64,000 bases of DNA from an uncultured Eubacterium sp. Its GTDB lineage: Bacteria > Bacillota > Clostridia > Lachnospirales > Lachnospiraceae. The position numbers and the translations under genes were made by a program. The stretch covers positions 62,001-126,000 of the forward strand of contig CAKRGF010000001.1 of assembly GCA_934322085.1 (NCBI GenBank), in the 5' to 3' direction. This document shows positions 17,528 to 25,764 of the stretch, in pieces. Under the pieces are notes generated by a model. That model ran no database searches. It saw only the letters and a list, made by a program, of their open reading frames with translations, and was not told the DNA's origin. Each line of letters starts with the position of its first letter. The first letter of the stretch is position 1.

Positions 17528-20227
17528 TTATTTTGCCTCATACCAATTTGTTCCCTGCTTTACCTCAGCAATCAAAGGCACTGACAAATCACAGGCATGA
17601 ACCATTTCCGTTTCCAGAATCTGTTTTACTTCATCAATTTCATTCTTGTGCGTCTCAATCAAAAGTTCATCGTGTATCTGCAAAATCAAGCGGGATTTGT
17701 AATTACCTTCTTTTAATTTCCGATGCACACGTATCATCGCAATTTTAATAATATCCGCCGCTGTTCCCTGAATCGGGGAGTTCATCGCAATACGCTCGCC
17801 AAACTGGCGCTGCATAAAATTTTTCGACGTAAATTCCGGAATCGGACGGATTCTGCCAAACAAAGACGTCACATAACCTTTTTGTTTGCCCTGCTCCACC
17901 AGTTCGTCCATAAACCGTTTTACATCCGGATACGTTTCAAAATAATCCTCAATATATTTTTCAGCCTGTTTTTTTGAAATGTTCAAATCGCGCGACAGAC
18001 CAAACCCACTGATTCCGTATACAATTCCAAAATTAACTGCTTTTGCATTCCGCCTTTGCAGTTCTGTTACCTCTTCGTATGGCGTATGGAATACAAGTGC
18101 CGCCGTTGTTCGGTGGATATCCGCATTTTCCCGGTAAGCTTCAATCAGCGTTTCATCCTCTGACATATGTGCTAACACTCTTAATTCAATCTGTGAGTAA
18201 TCAGCATCCAGGAAAACGTATCCATCCTGTGGGACAAAAACTTTTCGGATTTGTCTGCCAAGTTCCATACGAATCGGAATGTTTTGCAGATTTGGCTCGG
18301 TACTGCTCAAACGTCCGGTTGCCGTCACATTCTGATTAAAGGTTGTGTGGATTCTGCCATCTTTTTCATCGATATCACTCTCTAATCCATCTGCATAGGT
18401 AGATTTCAACTTCGTAAGCTGGCGGTATTCCAAAATCATCTCAACAATCGGGTCCTCAAAACGGAGCTTTTCAAGAACTTCCGCTGAAGTGGAATATCCG
18501 GTTTTCGTTTTCTTGCCATAAGGCATATGCATTTTTTCAAACAAAATTACGCCCAACTGTTTCGGTGAATTGATGTTAAATGACTCGCCTGCACGCTCAT
18601 AAATATCCGCTTCCAGCTCAGAAATGCGCTCACCAAGTTTGGCGCCATATTCATGCAGTGCCTCTTTCTCTACTAAAATTCCTACTTTTTCCATGTCATA
18701 AAGGGTAAATAAGAGCGGCATTTCAATCTGTTCAAACAATGACTGCATTTTTTGTTTTTTCAATTCTTTGGAAAGATTCGGATAGGCAAGTACATTTACT
18801 AGTGCGCAGTAGCTAAAGTACCGCACCGCCTCGTCTTCTTTCTCTAAAAAGGCAGTTTCTTCCGACTGTTTGCCAAAAAACTGCTCATATGGATGCATCA
18901 AAACAGACGCATAGGTTTCCGCAATTTCCTCTTCCCCAAACTTTTTCTGAACCGGACTTAACAAGTACGCAGCCAGATTCGTATCATAGGAGTTTTCCGG
19001 TTTTGCATCCGGGAAGAAATCTAACTGGCTCTTTAAATCATTGGCAACTAATGTATGTGTTTTCAAAAGATTACTGATTTCACTTGTAATGTCGTATTCG
19101 GACAAATCATCGCCTACTTTGCAAAAAGCAATCTTTTCTTTTGAAAATGCAACTGCCATCCCTAAAAGTCTTCCATCTGTCTCCGTCATAAATAACGTCA
19201 TCTGTCCGCTGGCACTCGTTGTCACTGCGGCATCCTTCCGGAATACAGTCTTTACTGCTACTGGCTCCTTCTTCTCAATTGTCTGCACAAAGGAAAGCCA
19301 GTCTTTTTTTGTCTCAATTACCTGAAAATATTTTTCCAGTTTTTTATCTCTGCCAGTGTCCTCTGAAAACCGCTTTAAAATGGATTTTAAATCCAAAGAC
19401 TGAATCAACTGATACGCTTTTTCATTAAACATATCCTCAAACGTACACTCCGAAAGCGCTACTCCTAATTTGCAGTTCGTCCTTATGGTCGCTAAATCTT
19501 TACTCATTTTTGCCATGTCCACATGGTTTTTCAGTGCCTCTTTCGCACGGTTTGGTGTTACTTCTTCCACATGCTCAATCGCATTTTCAACCGTACCAAA
19601 CATCGTCAGAATTTTAACTGCTGTCTTCTCACCAATTCCCGGGACACCTGGAATATTATCTGAAGCATCTCCCATCAGCCCTTTGAGGTCAATAATCTGG
19701 GATGGCGTAACACTGTATTTATCAATTACCTGCGTTGTATGATAGTCTTCGACAACCGTCTTGCCACGACTCGTTTTCGGAATGCGGACCAAAATGGTAT
19801 CCGTTGCCAGCTGTAACAAATCGCGGTCACCAGATACAATCGAAACAAGGTAGCCTTCCTGCTCCGCCTTTTTCGCCATCGTTCCTAAGATATCATCTGC
19901 CTCAATGCCTTCTTCCGCATAAATACGGATGTTCATTGCTTGAAGGAGATTGCGGATTACCGGCACCTGCTCACTCAATTCTGCCGGCATTGGCTTTCTT
20001 TTGCCTTTGTATTCTTCATACATTTTATGGCGGAAGGTCGGCGCTTTTTCATCAAACGCTACTAACAAATGCGATGGCTCTTCTTCATCTAATATTTTGA
20101 ATAAAATATTCAGAAATCCATAAATCGCGTTTGTATGCATTCCCTCACGGTTTGTCAAATCCGGCACACCATAAAAGGCGCGGTTCAATATGCTGTTTCC
20201 ATCAATCAATACAAGTTTGTTTTCCAA
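17528..20227 (-). CDS. polA: DNA polymerase I (TTG start, no proofreading site)
   Basis: A 899-residue family A polymerase for repair and Okazaki-fragment maturation. The 5' nuclease domain covers about 1-290, with EGIEADDILG and DKYSVTPSQIIDLKGLMGD. A 3'-5' exonuclease-like domain follows (about 310-480), and the polymerase domain (about 490-899) has motif A DADYSQIELR, motif B RRNAKAVNFGIVYG and motif C QIHDELLIE. The DxE metal site expected at the start of the exonuclease domain is absent (the region reads VAVKTVFRKDAAV), so proofreading is probably lost, as in Bacillus stearothermophilus Pol I. The start codon is TTG with AGAGG upstream. A promoter lies inside the preceding chemotaxis gene. 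Confidence 0.96.
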   Translation of the reverse strand: MENKLVLIDGNSILNRAFYGVPDLTNREGMHTNAIYGFLNILFKILDEEEPSHLLVAFDEKAPTFRHKMYEEYKGKRKPMPAELSEQVPVIRNLLQAMNIRIYAEEGIEADDILGTMAKKAEQEGYLVSIVSGDRDLLQLATDTILVRIPKTSRGKTVVEDYHTTQVIDKYSVTPSQIIDLKGLMGDASDNIPGVPGIGEKTAVKILTMFGTVENAIEHVEEVTPNRAKEALKNHVDMAKMSKDLATIRTNCKLGVALSECTFEDMFNEKAYQLIQSLDLKSILKRFSEDTGRDKKLEKYFQVIETKKDWLSFVQTIEKKEPVAVKTVFRKDAAVTTSASGQMTLFMTETDGRLLGMAVAFSKEKIAFCKVGDDLSEYDITSEISNLLKTHTLVANDLKSQLDFFPDAKPENSYDTNLAAYLLSPVQKKFGEEEIAETYASVLMHPYEQFFGKQSEETAFLEKEDEAVRYFSYCALVNVLAYPNLSKELKKQKMQSLFEQIEMPLLFTLYDMEKVGILVEKEALHEYGAKLGERISELEADIYERAGESFNINSPKQLGVILFEKMHMPYGKKTKTGYSTSAEVLEKLRFEDPIVEMILEYRQLTKLKSTYADGLESDIDEKDGRIHTTFNQNVTATGRLSSTEPNLQNIPIRMELGRQIRKVFVPQDGYVFLDADYSQIELRVLAHMSEDETLIEAYRENADIHRTTAALVFHTPYEEVTELQRRNAKAVNFGIVYGISGFGLSRDLNISKKQAEKYIEDYFETYPDVKRFMDELVEQGKQKGYVTSLFGRIRPIPEFTSKNFMQRQFGERIAMNSPIQGTAADIIKIAMIRVHRKLKEGNYKSRLILQIHDELLIETHKNEIDEVKQILETEMVHACDLSVPLIAEVKQGTNWYEAK

Positions 20228-20260
20228 TTTTTTGACCTCTTTTTTTTATTTTTAATAACG

Positions 20261-21982
20261 CTAAATTGTAAATTGAGAAATATTCTTTTGCAATCCCGAA
20301 ATATCTTCACTCGAACTATAAATGTTATTTCCAATCTTTTCCGTATGAGTTACAATTTTTTCAATATTATCACTTATCTCTGCAATGCTTGTACTCTCTT
20401 CTTCCGATGCAGCAGTAATGTTCTGCATATCTACTTCCACATCTTCAATTTCTTTTAGCAATTTTTGTACCTGCTCGGAATAATGCGTGATAAAAGTTTT
20501 ATATTGTATCATACTTTCACTGTATTCTGCCCCCATGGAACTCAAATTATTAAATTCCTTTAATAAGCCAGTATCAATTACCTGTATAAGTTCTCCAGCA
20601 GCCTTACTCAATTCCTGCACGACACGAATAATGCTTTCACTTTTTTTCGTGATTGAATTTGCAGCTTCTGATGACTGCGTTGCCAATTGTCCAATTTCTT
20701 CTGCAACAACAGCAAAACCTCTGCCACTTTCGCCAGCTCTTGCGGCTTCAATGGAAGCATTTAATGCAAGCAAATTGGTTTGTCCTGCAATTTCTATGAT
20801 TGCTTCTGCCATTTGCAGAATATCCTGCACCGCATTGGCATCCTCGATCCCCTTATCTACCTGAATTTCAGTATTCTTTACATATTCCATAATTTTTTCT
20901 TTTTCCTGAATACTCAAATTATATCGGTTTTCTGTATTCTTCTGGATATCTTCTACAATTTCCACTTGTGATTTTGTATCATCTAAAATATCTATCGTAA
21001 TAGTTCTTACGGCATTGGCAGACTCCGTAATGCTCATAAGATTATTATTTGTCTCCTCTATGGCATCTGACATTTCCCGCATCGTATTTGATATTTGTTC
21101 TGAATTCTTTTTGTTTTCCGCTATTTCAGATGTAATATGTTCCATATTTTCTGATACATGCATACAGGCGGAATCAATATTACCAATCATTAGCTGCATA
21201 TTATCTAAGAAATGGTTCAGATTCCCGGCCATCTGTCCGGACTCATCTTTGGAATGAATGTTAATACGTTTGGTTAAATCTCCCCCTTGCTCTGCCAAAT
21301 CTTTAATCTTTTCATTTATTTTCTTTATATTCCTCAAAATGAAAAAACTAAGAACAAATGCAATAACGATGGCAGCCAATATACCAATAACTACAAAAAA
21401 TGCTATTCTTTTACTTAATGCAGATATACTTTCATTTACGTCATTGACAGAACAGTCAGCCCCCACAATAGCAACCACATTACCATTTTCATCTTTAATC
21501 GGTGCAAATGCAGAATAAACATCTCCCCACTCATCAGAAGTTGGCTCCTCATCAATTGCAAGTTCTCCAGCAAAGGCCTTTTGTATGGTATCATACGCAT
21601 CATATTCCTCTCCAATATCCGATGGATTTTCTGTATCCGCATCAATCCAGAATTTCACCTTGCCGTCTACTTTCTTCATGATATAAATATACTCAACACT
21701 ATCACCGGTAATATGATTTCTCAACTCGGCAACTGCTTTTTTATATGTATCAGTATCTTCATCTCCCACATTAATTTCATTTAATACAGAAGCATCAAAA
21801 CTATTCGCTATCGTTTGGACTGCATGAGCCACCAAATCTTTTTTGCCCTGCAGTAATTCTCCTTTTGCCCCCTGCAGAGAAGATACCGCAATCATGCCAC
21901 CTATAATCAGACAACTGATTATAATACTTAACAGAATCTTAAAGCGGTAACCGATTCGTAGATTCTTTTCTCTTTTTTTCAT
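20261..21982 (-). CDS. Methyl-accepting chemotaxis protein
   Basis: A 573-residue transducer: helix 1 (about 15-34), an external sensor of about 155 residues with a Cache-like end ([20 protein letters not shown]), helix 2 (about 192-215), HAMP (about 215-268), then the cytoplasmic signalling coiled coil. The hairpin tip reads [20 protein letters not shown], the invariant CheA/CheW-binding region. There is no C-terminal CheR-docking pentapeptide. It stands alone, upstream of polA, with no other chemotaxis genes in the window. The ligand is unknown; a Cache domain suggests a small organic molecule. Confidence 0.94.
   Translation of the reverse strand: MKKREKNLRIGYRFKILLSIIISCLIIGGMIAVSSLQGAKGELLQGKKDLVAHAVQTIANSFDASVLNEINVGDEDTDTYKKAVAELRNHITGDSVEYIYIMKKVDGKVKFWIDADTENPSDIGEEYDAYDTIQKAFAGELAIDEEPTSDEWGDVYSAFAPIKDENGNVVAIVGADCSVNDVNESISALSKRIAFFVVIGILAAIVIAFVLSFFILRNIKKINEKIKDLAEQGGDLTKRINIHSKDESGQMAGNLNHFLDNMQLMIGNIDSACMHVSENMEHITSEIAENKKNSEQISNTMREMSDAIEETNNNLMSITESANAVRTITIDILDDTKSQVEIVEDIQKNTENRYNLSIQEKEKIMEYVKNTEIQVDKGIEDANAVQDILQMAEAIIEIAGQTNLLALNASIEAARAGESGRGFAVVAEEIGQLATQSSEAANSITKKSESIIRVVQELSKAAGELIQVIDTGLLKEFNNLSSMGAEYSESMIQYKTFITHYSEQVQKLLKEIEDVEVDMQNITAASEEESTSIAEISDNIEKIVTHTEKIGNNIYSSSEDISGLQKNISQFTI
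20265..20293 (-). promoter_or_regulatory. Candidate polA promoter inside the chemotaxis gene end
   Basis: Minus strand: TTGCAA (20288-20293), 17-base spacer, TACAAT (20265-20270). It overlaps the last codons of the chemotaxis receptor and would start transcription near 20258, about 30 bases before the polA TTG. Confidence 0.55.
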
Positions 21983-22054
21983 AGTCTGTCTCCTTTAACA
22001 TTTGTAATATTACTTGGGCATTACTCCAAATATTTTCAATACACTTTAATCTAT

Positions 22055-22083
22055 ATAATACACGGAAATAGACTGGAATACAA
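22055..22083 (-). promoter_or_regulatory. Candidate promoter of the chemotaxis receptor gene
   Basis: Minus strand: TTGTAT (22078-22083), 17-base spacer, TATTAT (22055-22060), with an A/T-rich stretch just upstream. No flagellar sigma factor type sequence (TAAA...GCCGATAA) was found, so expression looks sigma-A driven. Confidence 0.5.
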
Positions 22084-22103
22084 TAAAAAAAGCAAAGTTA
22101 ACG

Positions 22104-22132
22104 GAATTACTGGAATCCAAATAAATTGACAT
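22104..22132 (+). repeat. Dispersed 29-bp motif, copy 1 (left of tRNA-Leu)
   Basis: Contains the core ATTACTGGAATCC. It matches the inverted copy at 22401-22429 at 25 of 29 positions. It also matches the right end of the 34.5-kb palindrome (34700-34734): over 35 bases there are four differences. Intergenic. Confidence 0.7.
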
Positions 22133-22185
22133 CAAACACTTGTCACAAACATAATCGAACTTGCCAACTTTTTTTCAAAAAAGTG

Positions 22186-22214
22186 TTGACACATTAAAAA
22201 AAGGATGGTATAGT
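22186..22214 (+). promoter_or_regulatory. tRNA-Leu promoter
   Basis: TTGACA (22186-22191), 17-base spacer, TATAGT (22209-22214), ending 14 bases before the mature tRNA 5' end. Confidence 0.88.
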
Positions 22215-22228
22215 AAATATCGTTGTGA

Positions 22229-22312
22229 GCGGATGTGGCGGAATTGGCAGACGCACAAGACTCAAAATCTTGCGGTGGTGACATCGTGCGGGTTCAAGTC
22301 CCGCCATCCGCA
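22229..22312 (+). tRNA. tRNA-Leu (anticodon CAA)
   Basis: An 84-base class II tRNA. Acceptor arms GCGGATG (22229-22235) and CATCCGC (22305-22311) pair perfectly, with discriminator A at 22312. The anticodon stem CAAGA/TCTTG encloses the loop CTCAAAA with anticodon CAA, reading UUG. A long variable arm and a GGTTCAAGTCC T-loop are present. The 3' CCA is not encoded. Monocistronic, with its own promoter and terminator. Confidence 0.97.
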
Positions 22313-22319
22313 CTCACTT

Positions 22320-22366
22320 AAAAGCACTAAAAACTACGAAAATCGTTGTTTCTAGTGCTTTTTTAT
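22320..22366 (+). terminator. tRNA-Leu terminator
   Basis: Stem AAAGCACTA / TAGTGCTTT with an imperfect inner stem (AAACTACGA / TCGTTGTTT), followed by six T. Confidence 0.85.
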
Positions 22367-22400
22367 TTGATAATTAGATTCTAAAATAATTTGCTTGTGC

Positions 22401-22429
22401 ATGCCATTTTATTGGGATTCCAGTAATTT
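22401..22429 (-). repeat. Dispersed 29-bp motif, copy 2 (right of tRNA-Leu, inverted)
   Basis: Inverted partner of the copy at 22104-22132 (25 of 29 identical), so the tRNA-Leu unit is bracketed by an inverted repeat. It ends 14 bases from the stop codon of the converging transglutaminase gene. Confidence 0.68.
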
Positions 22430-22442
22430 AGGAACCCAAAAA

Positions 22443-23786
22443 TCAGTCATATTTTTTACTGGTGCATTTTGGGTATTTCGATGCGTTAAAATGGTGTGTT
22501 TTTTTCATCACCGAACTCGATTTCAAAAAGTATGTATAATACGGTGTTTTGTTAGTGTTTGTGCCATTGATAATCGGGTCGTCAAAAGTTACATCGATGT
22601 GATACCACTTACCGGAAAGTTTCACCATGTTCCATGCGTGTCCAACGCCACCGCTTGAGCCGGTCACGAAGCGGCACGGAATTTTAAGTTTACGCATTAC
22701 CATCTGAAAAGCATGCGAATAGCCATCACACACTGCTACTTTTTTCAGCAGCGCTCCCTTTGCCGTGTGAGATACACTTGGCACATATCCGCGTTTCAGA
22801 CTGTAATAATCATATTTTACATTTCGAATCATCCAATTATGTACGGTCTGTACTTTTTGATAATTAGACATATCTTTTTTAATAACCGATTTGATAATCT
22901 GGTTTACCCGTTTTCCGACTGCTTTTCCATATACCGTTACTTTGTACTGATATTTTTTCCCGCTAGCAGATGCCTGGATTGTCGCTGTACCCTGCTTTTT
23001 TGCGCGGATTTTACCACTTTTAGTAACAGATACCACACTCTTTTTCTTACTTTTATATGTCACCGTATTGATGCAGTTAAGCAGCGGAATCGTATCGGTA
23101 TCTCCCGCAAGAAGGTAAATGTGAGAAGATGCAAATTTAACTTTATTCGTCGTCGTAACGGCAATTCCCTTTTTTACAGCATACGAATATGCCTTGCTTG
23201 ATTTCGGTGCTACAAAATTTAAGATTTTTCCACAGTCATATATCATTTTATCTGCCAATGTTACAGTTTCTTTTGGAAAAGAAACCACACGAAGTGATGA
23301 ACATTTAGCAAAAGCATACTTTTCAATTGTTGTTACACTTGAAGGGAGAATAATTTTCTTCACTTTTGAATTGTTATAAAAGGCAAGCGAAGAAATCACG
23401 GTTACTGTTTTTGGTACTGTAACCGTCGTACTGCTTCCCTGATAAGAAATTAATCTGCCATTTTCAATCAAAAAATCCGAATTGTCGTAGGTACTGTCGC
23501 TATTTTCTGTAGTCACTTCCCCCGACACAACAGAGAAAGATGCTGGCATACGCTCTCCTAAGATTTCTCTTAGAACTAAAACCAGCACATCAGTGTCTGA
23601 CTGGTTTGCATAAATTCTCGCATACTCGTCCTTTGTCACCTCATAGCGGGCGTCATCCAGATAAACATAATAATGCGTCACCTCTGCCGCCCTGCTGTTT
23701 TTACAAAATACAGGTAAAAGCATACCACATAAAATTAATAAAACAACAATTCCTCCGATTTTCCGGATTTTCTGATTTGTATTCAT
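22443..23786 (-). CDS. Secreted LRR / Ig-like / transglutaminase-like protein
   Basis: A 447-residue extracellular or surface protein. It has an N-terminal signal or anchor helix (about 10-33), BspA-type leucine-rich repeats (about 110-200, with SSLAFYNNSKVKKIILPSSV), a Big2-like Ig module (about 213-287) and a transglutaminase-like protease core (about 290-447). The catalytic triad is complete: Cys353 in VAVCDGYSHAF, His383 in GHAWNM, Asp398 in HIDVTFDD. It likely cleaves or crosslinks proteins at the cell surface. No sortase motif is seen. Its start overlaps the PPK2 stop by ATGA. Last gene of the cls-to-transglutaminase run. Confidence 0.85.
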   Translation of the reverse strand: MNTNQKIRKIGGIVVLLILCGMLLPVFCKNSRAAEVTHYYVYLDDARYEVTKDEYARIYANQSDTDVLVLVLREILGERMPASFSVVSGEVTTENSDSTYDNSDFLIENGRLISYQGSSTTVTVPKTVTVISSLAFYNNSKVKKIILPSSVTTIEKYAFAKCSSLRVVSFPKETVTLADKMIYDCGKILNFVAPKSSKAYSYAVKKGIAVTTTNKVKFASSHIYLLAGDTDTIPLLNCINTVTYKSKKKSVVSVTKSGKIRAKKQGTATIQASASGKKYQYKVTVYGKAVGKRVNQIIKSVIKKDMSNYQKVQTVHNWMIRNVKYDYYSLKRGYVPSVSHTAKGALLKKVAVCDGYSHAFQMVMRKLKIPCRFVTGSSGGVGHAWNMVKLSGKWYHIDVTFDDPIINGTNTNKTPYYTYFLKSSSVMKKTHHFNASKYPKCTSKKYD

Positions 23787-25231
23787 TCTAACCTCTTTTC
23801 CAATGCCTCCACAACAATTTCAAGGACTTTAATCCTTGCATATAATTTGGAATTTGCCTCAATAATATGCCATGGGGCTTCTGTCGTCGATGTGCGTAAC
23901 ATCATCTCATCGACTGCTTTTTCGTAGTCTTCCCACTTGTCACGGTTACGCCAGTCTTCGTCTGTAATTTTCCACTGTTTTTCCGGCGTTTCCATGCGTT
24001 GCTTAAAGCGGTTTTCCTGCTCATCTTTATCGATATGCATCCAGAATTTCAAAACAATTGTACCGGATTTTACCAAATGGGCTTCCATATCATTAATTTC
24101 CTGATAAGCACGCTTCCATTCTTCTTCTGCGGCAAAGCCTTCCACACGCTCAACTAACACTCTTCCATACCAGGTGCGGTCAAAAATTGCCATGTGTCCA
24201 TCCTTTGGAAAATGATTCCAGAACCGCCACAAATAATGATGTGCTTTTTCAATATCATTTGGCGAAGCAATCGGCACCACTTCATAACCACGCGCATCCA
24301 TACACTGGGTAATGCGCTTAATGGCACCGCCTTTTCCACCGGCATCCCAGCCTTCAAATGCAAGCACTACAGGCACACGCTGTAAATACATCTGATTGTG
24401 AAGTTTCTCCATCCGCTTTTGCAAATCTTTTTTCTTTTTCTTATATTCCTCAGGCGTCAAAGACAGTGTCAAATCCACACCTTTTAACACACTGTTTTGC
24501 AGGTATGCATCTGTATCCTCGCTTTTAGAATCAGTTTCCGGATTCCCTTTTTTCTGATTCTTCTCTACCGCCTGCTCCAGCCGATTTACAATCGTCGTTA
24601 AAATTTTATCTACTGCAAATTTTTTGTCCATTGCCTCGACAATTGTCCACGGCGCATTTGCCGTATCGGTCTGTACCAGCATAGTATCAAATTGTGAGAA
24701 ACATTTGTCATAATTCTCATTATTTTTCCAATCTTTTTCTTTGACACGCCAGCTCGTGTCCTCACTGCCTGCCAAATAGTTTAACCGTTTTTTCTGCTCC
24801 TTTTTTGTAATAGCAAGAAAAAACTTAATCAAAACAACTCCATCGTCGGTAAACTGCTTTTCGTACCGGCAGATTTCGTCCGCCTGTAAAACATCTGGAA
24901 AACCCTGATACCAGCTGTGATCAAAAATATGAATTCTTCCTTTTGCCGGCATTTTCGTCGCATAACGCCATAAGTACGGATGTCTCTTATCCTCTTTGGT
25001 CTCCTTTTCCATCGTAAAAACCTGAAAACCTCTTGGGTCAAGAGGACGAATCATCCGTCCAATCATCGTTCCTTTTCCGGACGCAGAAAATCCCTCAAAT
25101 ACAACAACAATCGGAATCCCCATACTCCGGCACTGCCGCTGCAGTTCTCCCATACGAATTTCTAAATGCGCCAGTCTTTCATCATAGTCTTTGCGAACTT
25201 CTTTTCGTTCCATCATTACCTTATCAAGCAT
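23783..25231 (-). CDS. pap: Tandem PPK2 protein, polyphosphate:AMP phosphotransferase-like
   Basis: About 482 residues with two fused PPK2 domains (about 15-225 and 250-482), the architecture of class II PPK2, which phosphorylates AMP to ADP with polyphosphate. The C-terminal domain has the intact Walker A GWDAGGKGG (around 294) and FDRTWYGRVLVERVEGF lid. The N-terminal domain reads GFSASGKG (47-54): the Asp normally in this loop is Ser, so this half is probably structural. The ATG at 25231 follows AAAAGGGG; a GTG at 25240 is possible. The coupled downstream gene is a surface transglutaminase, with no obvious functional link. Confidence 0.88.
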   Translation of the reverse strand: MLDKVMMERKEVRKDYDERLAHLEIRMGELQRQCRSMGIPIVVVFEGFSASGKGTMIGRMIRPLDPRGFQVFTMEKETKEDKRHPYLWRYATKMPAKGRIHIFDHSWYQGFPDVLQADEICRYEKQFTDDGVVLIKFFLAITKKEQKKRLNYLAGSEDTSWRVKEKDWKNNENYDKCFSQFDTMLVQTDTANAPWTIVEAMDKKFAVDKILTTIVNRLEQAVEKNQKKGNPETDSKSEDTDAYLQNSVLKGVDLTLSLTPEEYKKKKKDLQKRMEKLHNQMYLQRVPVVLAFEGWDAGGKGGAIKRITQCMDARGYEVVPIASPNDIEKAHHYLWRFWNHFPKDGHMAIFDRTWYGRVLVERVEGFAAEEEWKRAYQEINDMEAHLVKSGTIVLKFWMHIDKDEQENRFKQRMETPEKQWKITDEDWRNRDKWEDYEKAVDEMMLRTSTTEAPWHIIEANSKLYARIKVLEIVVEALEKRLE

Positions 25232-25249
25232 AAGTAACACCCCTTTTCA

Positions 25250-25699
25250 CTATCTTCTTGGTCTGCCCCACATCTGATTTTTACGGAGCATTTGGTACTT
25301 AGCATACGCCTGTTCCAAAATTTTGCGCTCATTGGCAAACTTCAGCAGATGATATGCCTCATGGTATTTATAATACCCCGAATCCTGAAAATATTCCTCT
25401 CTTTGCGGTTTTGAATAGAAACTATCCGACTGCATCAAAAACCAATGAACATCTTTGGACACCGTTCCCTCCGGTACTTCAAATGTGTAATGACTTCGGT
25501 CAATATAATCAACAATCCGGCACAGCGCACTTGCTTCCTCCTTTACTTCACGCAATGCCGTCTCCGGAAAACTTTCGCCCTCCTCAACCGTTCCTTTTGG
25601 AAGAACCCAGCCTTCATATTTGTGCTTCACATTTTTATACAACAACAGTATCTTACCCCGGAAAATTACTACTCCGCCACAGCTTGTTGCTTCTATCAT
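25250..25699 (-). CDS. NUDIX hydrolase
   Basis: About 149 residues; a compact NUDIX domain with box GTVEEGESFPETALREVKEE, catalytic glutamates present. It resembles diadenosine tetraphosphatase / MutT-type enzymes with a C-terminal helix. The ATG at 25699 has GGAGGG upstream. The frame extends to 25771, but that overlaps the end of the PBP gene and lacks a site. It lies between the PBP gene and the PPK2 gene. Substrate undetermined. Confidence 0.83.
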   Translation of the reverse strand: MIEATSCGGVVIFRGKILLLYKNVKHKYEGWVLPKGTVEEGESFPETALREVKEEASALCRIVDYIDRSHYTFEVPEGTVSKDVHWFLMQSDSFYSKPQREEYFQDSGYYKYHEAYHLLKFANERKILEQAYAKYQMLRKNQMWGRPRR

Positions 25700-25764
25700 T
25701 GCAATCCCTCCTGCGTGGAAATCACGTTCCTTTGTACACGTGTTTTTTCTTAGTATACCCCATT

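Noticed and set aside
20261..21982. Flagellar sigma factor promoter for the chemotaxis gene
   Set aside because: No TAAA...GCCGATAA-type sequence upstream; a sigma-A-like promoter fits better.
22161..22355. Open frame across tRNA-Leu
   Set aside because: Translation of the tRNA gene itself; typical spurious ORF.
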